The position numbers and the translations under genes were made by a program. Below the pieces are notes generated by a model that did no database searches, was not told the origin of the DNA, and was given only the letters and a program-made list of their open reading frames with translations. Below are positions 15,204-18,551 of a DNA stretch of 18,551 nt, one piece after another (the first letter of the stretch is position 1; each line of letters starts with the position of its first letter). The DNA is taken from NCBI GenBank assembly GCA_937975725.1, contig CALJUL010000033.1, forward strand, positions 1 through 18,551. The letters are read 5' to 3'. This stretch comes from an uncultured Pseudoxanthomonas sp. Its GTDB lineage: Bacteria > Pseudomonadota > Gammaproteobacteria > Xanthomonadales > Xanthomonadaceae.

Positions 15204-15977
15204 ATGACCCGCCTCAGCGTCAACGTCAACAAGATCGCGGTGTTGCGCAATTCGCGCGGCGGCGACGAGCCTGACGTGCTGCGCGCTGCGCGCGCCTGCC
15301 TGGAGGCCGGCGCGCACGGCATCACCGTGCACCCGCGCCCCGACCAGCGCCACATCCGCACCGGCGACGTACTGGCGCTGTCCGCGCTGACCAAGGAAAG
15401 CGGGGTCGAGTTCAACATCGAGGGCAATCCGTTCGCGCCGCCGCGCGACGGCTATCCGGGCCTGTTGCCGTTGTGCGAACAGGTGCGCCCCGAGCAGGTC
15501 ACCCTGGTGCCGGACGGCGACGGGCAGATCACGTCCGACCACGGCTTCGATTTCCGCCGCGATGCGGACGCATTGCGTCCGCTGGTGGATGCGCTGAAGG
15601 GCTGGGGTTGCCGTGTCAGCCTGTTCGCCGACGCCGGCTGCGAGGGCCTGGACGAGGTCGCCGCGATGGGCGCGGACCGGATCGAGCTCTACACCGGCCC
15701 CTTCGCCGCGGCCTTCGAGCGCGGCGATGCGGCCGCAGAACTGGCCCGCTGCGCCGCCAGCGCGCGGCAGGCGCAGGCGCTCGGCCTCGGGGTCAATGCC
15801 GGGCACGACCTCAGCCAAGCCAACTTGCTCGCCTTCCTCGAATCGGTACCGTCGGTGCTGGAGGTGTCCATCGGGCACGCCCTGATCGGCGAAGCCCTGT
15901 ATGTGGGCCTGCACCGCACGGTGCAGGGCTACCTGGCCATCCTCGGCGAAGCGGGCGGCCACAGCCGCCCACGCTAA
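15204..15977 (+). CDS. pdxJ: Pyridoxine 5'-phosphate synthase PdxJ
   Basis: A 257-residue TIM-barrel enzyme that condenses 3-amino-2-oxopropyl phosphate with deoxyxylulose 5-phosphate, the last ring-forming step of DXP-dependent vitamin B6 synthesis. Motifs are LSVNVNKIAVLRNSRGG (residues 4-20), HGITVHPRPDQRHIR with the catalytic histidine region, the FNIEGNP glutamate, VSLFADAG, IELYTGPFA, and GVNAGHDLS with the second catalytic histidine. The phosphate-binding SIGHALIGEAL is intact. The N-terminal NK pair stands where E. coli has DH, as in a known branch of the family. The start at 15204 has AGGA seven bases upstream; an ATG at 15180 would add eight residues. It converges on the exbD-like gene, leaving only 18 bases between the stops. 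Confidence 0.96.
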   Translation: MTRLSVNVNKIAVLRNSRGGDEPDVLRAARACLEAGAHGITVHPRPDQRHIRTGDVLALSALTKESGVEFNIEGNPFAPPRDGYPGLLPLCEQVRPEQVTLVPDGDGQITSDHGFDFRRDADALRPLVDALKGWGCRVSLFADAGCEGLDEVAAMGADRIELYTGPFAAAFERGDAAAELARCAASARQAQALGLGVNAGHDLSQANLLAFLESVPSVLEVSIGHALIGEALYVGLHRTVQGYLAILGEAGGHSRPR

Positions 15978-15995
15978 GCACGCCGTTTCCCGAGG

Positions 15996-16391
15996 TCAGT
16001 CGCGCAGGCTGATGTTGCGCAGCCCGCTGGCCTCGGCGGCCGCCAGTGCGGTGACGACCTGCTGGTATTCGGCGCCTTCGGCCGATTCGACCCACAGAAT
16101 CGTGTCCGGGTCCGAAACACGGGCTTCCTCCAGGTACGCCCGCAACTCGGCGGCCGGGATCGCGCGGTCGTCCAGCGTGTAGTCGCCCGCCACGCCGATG
16201 CGCAGCACCAGATCATTGGGCGGCGCCGTGGTCGGCGTCGGGCCGGGCTGCGGCAGCGCGACCTGGATGGGGCGCGACAGTATCGGCGCGGTGACCATGA
16301 ATATGACCAGCAGGACCAGCATCACGTCCACCAGCGGAGTGATGTTGATCTCGGCCAGTTCGGAGCGGCTTGCGGAAACGGAGAACGCCAT
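15996..16391 (-). CDS. ExbD/TolR-family protein, third paralogue
   Basis: A 131-residue single-pass inner-membrane protein with a periplasmic domain. The N-terminus AEINITPLVDVMLVLLVIF keeps the proton-pathway aspartate D22, equivalent to E. coli ExbD D25. The transmembrane helix spans about 17-37. A strong AAGGAGGTG ribosome site precedes the ATG at 16391. It is separated from exbD2 by 195 bases that include an intrinsic terminator, so it has its own promoter or depends on read-through. It is clearly more diverged from exbD1 and exbD2 than those are from each other, and its periplasmic part (GDYTLDDRAIPAAELRAYLE) is distinct. The inferred role is as an alternative stator partner of ExbB for a subset of TonB transporters. 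Confidence 0.9.
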   Translation of the reverse strand: MAFSVSASRSELAEINITPLVDVMLVLLVIFMVTAPILSRPIQVALPQPGPTPTTAPPNDLVLRIGVAGDYTLDDRAIPAAELRAYLEEARVSDPDTILWVESAEGAEYQQVVTALAAAEASGLRNISLRD

Positions 16392-16534
16392 GGGACACCT
16401 CCTTTCTGTCGGGACCGTGCCATCGACGCTACGCCGGTCGTGCTCTGTCCGCAAGCACCCGGCTCGGACCGGGGCCGGGCCTCCGCGCAGGGCGGCGGCG
16501 GCGGAACGGCATTCGCCATGCCCATCGCGCGCGC

Positions 16535-16562
16535 AAAAAAACGCCGCCCGGAAGGGCGGCGT
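16535..16562 (-). terminator. Intrinsic terminator after exbD2
   Basis: On the minus strand, a perfect 9-bp GC-rich stem (16562-16554 pairing with 16549-16541; ACGCCGCCC, loop TTCC, GGGCGGCGT) runs directly into a seven-T tract (16541-16535). It lies 24 bases after the exbD2 stop and should end the tonB-exbB-exbD1-exbD2 transcript before the third exbD-like gene. Confidence 0.9.
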
Positions 16563-16586
16563 CAAAAGGTCTGCGTATGCGTCGAT

Positions 16587-16997
16587 TTACTGTACGAAAG
16601 CGATCTTCAGCATCTGCGCGTTCTTGGCGGCGGCCAGCACCTTGGCCATCACCTGGTACTGCGCCTCGGAATTGGCGTCGATGCGCAGTTCCGGCTGGTT
16701 GGTCGGGTCGCGCATCACTTCCTGCTCCATGCGCTGCTGCAGGTCGTTCAGGCTGGCCGGGCTGTTGTTCCAGTACACGGTGCCGTCGGCATCGATGCGC
16801 AGGTCGATCGGCGGCGGCGGGTCCTTGAGCTGCGGCGGCGGGTTGATCACTCGCTGCGGCAGGGCCACCTCGATCGGGTAGGTCATGATCGGCGCGGTCA
16901 CGATGAAGATGATCAGCAGCACCAGCATCACGTCCACGAGGGGCGTGACGTTGATGTCGGCCATCGGGCCCTTGCTTCCACCACTACTGAATGCCAT
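16587..16997 (-). CDS. exbD2: Biopolymer transport protein ExbD2
   Basis: A 136-residue ExbD/TolR protein: a short cytoplasmic tail (MAFSSGGSKGP), one transmembrane helix (about 17-38) with the essential aspartate D22 in INVTPLVDVMLVLLIIF, a proline-rich linker (INPPPQLKDPPPPI), and a periplasmic domain ending KIAFVQ. It starts only three bases after the exbD1 stop, with an AGGGGCAG ribosome site inside the end of exbD1, so the two are co-translated. In Xanthomonas campestris the second exbD of the same gene order is dispensable for ferric iron uptake and has been linked to plant-related responses; that is known for that species and only suggestive here. Confidence 0.93.
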   Translation of the reverse strand: MAFSSGGSKGPMADINVTPLVDVMLVLLIIFIVTAPIMTYPIEVALPQRVINPPPQLKDPPPPIDLRIDADGTVYWNNSPASLNDLQQRMEQEVMRDPTNQPELRIDANSEAQYQVMAKVLAAAKNAQMLKIAFVQ

Positions 16998-17000
16998 GGC

Positions 17001-17426
17001 TTACTGCCCCTTCTCTTTCGTCGCCACGTAGCCGATGTCCAGCATGCCCTGACCCTGCGCGATCTTGGTGACCTCCGCGATGGTGCCCATCTTGGTGGTC
17101 TTGTCGCCACGCAGGTTGAGCTTGGGCTGCGGCTGCAACTGCGCCACGCTCGACAACCGCGACTCCAGGATTTCCTTGCTGACCAGTTCGTCGCCGTAGT
17201 AAAGGTCGCCGTTCTCCTTGACCGAGATCGTGATCGGCGGGGTCTTGGGACCGTCGCTGTCGTCCTTCGCGATCTGGGCCGTTTCCGGCAGTTCGATCTT
17301 CACCTTGTGCGACATCAGCGGCGCCGTGATGATGAAGATGATCAGCAGAACCAACATCACGTCCACGAGGGGCGTGACGTTGATCTCGGCCATCGGGCCA
17401 CCGCTATTACCACTACTGAAAGCCAT
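17001..17426 (-). CDS. exbD1: Biopolymer transport protein ExbD1
   Basis: A 141-residue ExbD protein, part of the ExbB-ExbD proton-driven motor that energises TonB for outer-membrane uptake of iron complexes and other ligands. The transmembrane helix (about 17-38) carries D22 in INVTPLVDVMLVLLIIF. The periplasmic domain has the usual strands (ITISVKENGDLYYGDELVS, KLNLRGDKTTKMGTIAEVTK). Its first 38 residues differ from ExbD2 at only five positions, with a 30-base identical stretch of DNA, while the periplasmic parts are unlike. An ACGGAG ribosome site precedes the ATG. It follows exbB by 46 bases in the operon. Confidence 0.94.
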   Translation of the reverse strand: MAFSSGNSGGPMAEINVTPLVDVMLVLLIIFIITAPLMSHKVKIELPETAQIAKDDSDGPKTPPITISVKENGDLYYGDELVSKEILESRLSSVAQLQPQPKLNLRGDKTTKMGTIAEVTKIAQGQGMLDIGYVATKEKGQ

Positions 17427-17472
17427 GACGGGCTCCGTCTAGAACGTTGCGTTGACTGCTCGTACCGCCGGC

Positions 17473-18234
17473 TCAGCGCACGCGCGAGCCGGTGGCGAAG
17501 AAGTCGTGCAGGTCGTGCGCGAACGTGTCGAACTTGGCGATGGTCGCCGAGTTGGTCTTGCTGAAGAAGTTGTAGGCGAACACGGCCGGGATGGCGACGA
17601 ACAGACCGATGGCGGTCATGATCAGCGCTTCACCCACCGGGCCGGCGACGGCGTCGATCGAGGCCTGGCCGGTGGCACCGATGCGGATCAGGGCGCCGTA
17701 GATGCCCCACACCGTACCCAGCAGACCCACGAACGGCGCGGTCGCACCGACGGTGGCCAGCAGCGTCATGCCGCCCTGCAGGTTGGTGCTCTCGCGGGTG
17801 ACGGCCTGGCGCAGAGCGCGGTCGACGAACTCGGAACGGCTGAGTGCCTCGCCCGCGCCTTGGCCGGAACCTTCGGCGCGCTGGTGGTGGGCGGCGGCCT
17901 GGGCGGCGTCCAGCGCGATCTTCGAGAAGGGCTCGTTCTTCGGCTGTTCTTCCATCAGGCGGATGGCGTCCTGGGCGTTGGGCGTGTCCCAGAAGGCGCT
18001 GGTGACGCGGTCGGCCTGACCCTTCAAGCGCATGCTGCGCAGGGTATTGATGACCGTCCAGTACCAGGACATGGCCGACATGAGGACCAGAGTGAGCAGC
18101 ACGACCCAGGAGACGATGAACTCGCCGGGCTTGCTGGTCATTTCCCCGATCATGTGCTCAAAGCCCATCTGCGTGAGGGCATTCGCGGCGTTGTTGCCCC
18201 CGGCTGCGGCGGCGATGATGGTTTCCTGCAGCAT
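17473..18234 (-). CDS. exbB: Biopolymer transport protein ExbB
   Basis: A 253-residue MotA/TolQ/ExbB-family protein forming the pentameric proton channel around ExbD. Three membrane helices are visible: about 39-62, 157-182 (containing the signature ATVGATAPFVGLLGTVWGIY), and 200-224 (GEALIMTAIGLFVAIPAVFA). The cytoplasmic loop between the first two is long, as in ExbB. The N-terminus is a short Ala/Gly-rich stretch (IIAAAAGGNNAANA) that may be a weak periplasmic leader. Start ATG 18234 follows an AAAGG ribosome site, and an AT-rich stretch with TATAAA lies upstream in the tonB-exbB gap, which could be a secondary promoter. It is the second gene of the tonB cluster. Confidence 0.96.
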   Translation of the reverse strand: MLQETIIAAAAGGNNAANALTQMGFEHMIGEMTSKPGEFIVSWVVLLTLVLMSAMSWYWTVINTLRSMRLKGQADRVTSAFWDTPNAQDAIRLMEEQPKNEPFSKIALDAAQAAAHHQRAEGSGQGAGEALSRSEFVDRALRQAVTRESTNLQGGMTLLATVGATAPFVGLLGTVWGIYGALIRIGATGQASIDAVAGPVGEALIMTAIGLFVAIPAVFAYNFFSKTNSATIAKFDTFAHDLHDFFATGSRVR

Positions 18235-18313
18235 GACGCTTACCTTTATAGAAATGTTGATTGAGGGTGGTGCGGGTTACGAAAGAATGGGGAACCGATG
18301 CCGTGGGCCGGCA

Positions 18314-18551
18314 TCAACCGCCCATGTTGAAATCCACCGGGACGCGGACGCGGCCCGCGGCCTTCTGGCCGTTGACGACGGACGGATTGAACTTCCACTT
18401 GCGGGCGGCTTCCATGGCGGCGCGGTCGAGGTCGCGGTTGCGGCTCGACTTCTCCACGGCCACGTTGGTCACGTTGCCGCTGGGGTCCACGTCGATGATC
18501 AGGATGACCGTGCCTTCGATGCCTGCGCGCGCGGCGGCGGGCGGGTAGCGG
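18314..18551 (-). CDS. tonB: Energy transducer TonB, C-terminal domain (partial)
   Basis: The last 78 complete codons before the stop, open at the right window edge. The translation begins RYPPAAARAGIEGTVILIID and continues through VDPSGNVTNVAVEKSS, AAMEAARKWKFNPSVVNG and a final VRVPVDFNMGG. This is the TonB C-terminal domain, including the YP and GxV signatures and the RKWKF segment that contacts TonB boxes of outer-membrane transporters. The N-terminal anchor and proline-rich linker are outside the window. It is upstream of exbB on the same strand with 79 bases between them, so it is the first gene of the cluster in view. Confidence 0.95.
   Translation of the reverse strand, partial: RYPPAAARAGIEGTVILIIDVDPSGNVTNVAVEKSSRNRDLDRAAMEAARKWKFNPSVVNGQKAAGRVRVPVDFNMGG

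Overview
The window is a dense, very GC-rich chromosomal stretch. Its gene content points to a gammaproteobacterium of the Xanthomonadaceae/Lysobacteraceae group (Lysobacter, Luteimonas, Pseudoxanthomonas or similar). The main pointers are a tonB-exbB-exbD1-exbD2 order like the one described in Xanthomonas, with pdxJ next door; an acnD/prpF-type methylcitrate locus; a class I Fbp close to the Xanthomonas form as I remember it; and short dispersed palindromes of the TGTAGGAGCGACGT..GTCGCGACC type. I see no rRNA, tRNA, insertion sequence, phage gene or CRISPR array. The exact genus is not determined.

Left part (1-4184, + strand): the 3' end of acnD and, further on, prpF, which together isomerise and dehydrate methylcitrate during propionate catabolism. 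Two small genes lie between them, an SRPBCC/AHSA1-like protein and an unrecognised protein. A DesK-like sensor kinase and a NarL-type response regulator follow, overlapping by four bases. A 380-bp convergent gap (4185-4564) holds three copies of a two-part repeat module, two direct and one inverted.

Middle (4565-12153): a minus-strand MgtC/DUF4010 membrane protein is divergent from fbp. Then comes a minus-strand operon, transcribed from 11166 down to 6986. It encodes an acyl carrier protein, an AMP-forming acyl ligase, a LysA-like PLP decarboxylase and a GNAT-like protein. The ligase and decarboxylase resemble the families annotated as exosortase-A associated, but no exosortase is in view. 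The set also matches, role for role, the butirosin BtrI/BtrJ/BtrK/BtrH side-chain machinery. This is the most interesting system in the window: a candidate pathway that loads an amino acid on a carrier protein, decarboxylates it there and transfers it to an unknown acceptor. A 441-bp non-coding stretch lies upstream, followed by a nucleoside 2-deoxyribosyltransferase-like gene.

Right part (12248-18551): a PA0069-type radical SAM gene (minus) is divergent from a cardiolipin synthase (plus), which is followed by a small membrane protein and pdxJ (plus). pdxJ converges on a minus-strand energy-transduction cluster: tonB (cut by the window end), exbB, exbD1, exbD2, a clear intrinsic terminator, and a third, more diverged exbD-like gene.

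Most genes look intact. Only acnD and tonB are truncated, both by the window edges. Functions rest on motif reading without database searches.
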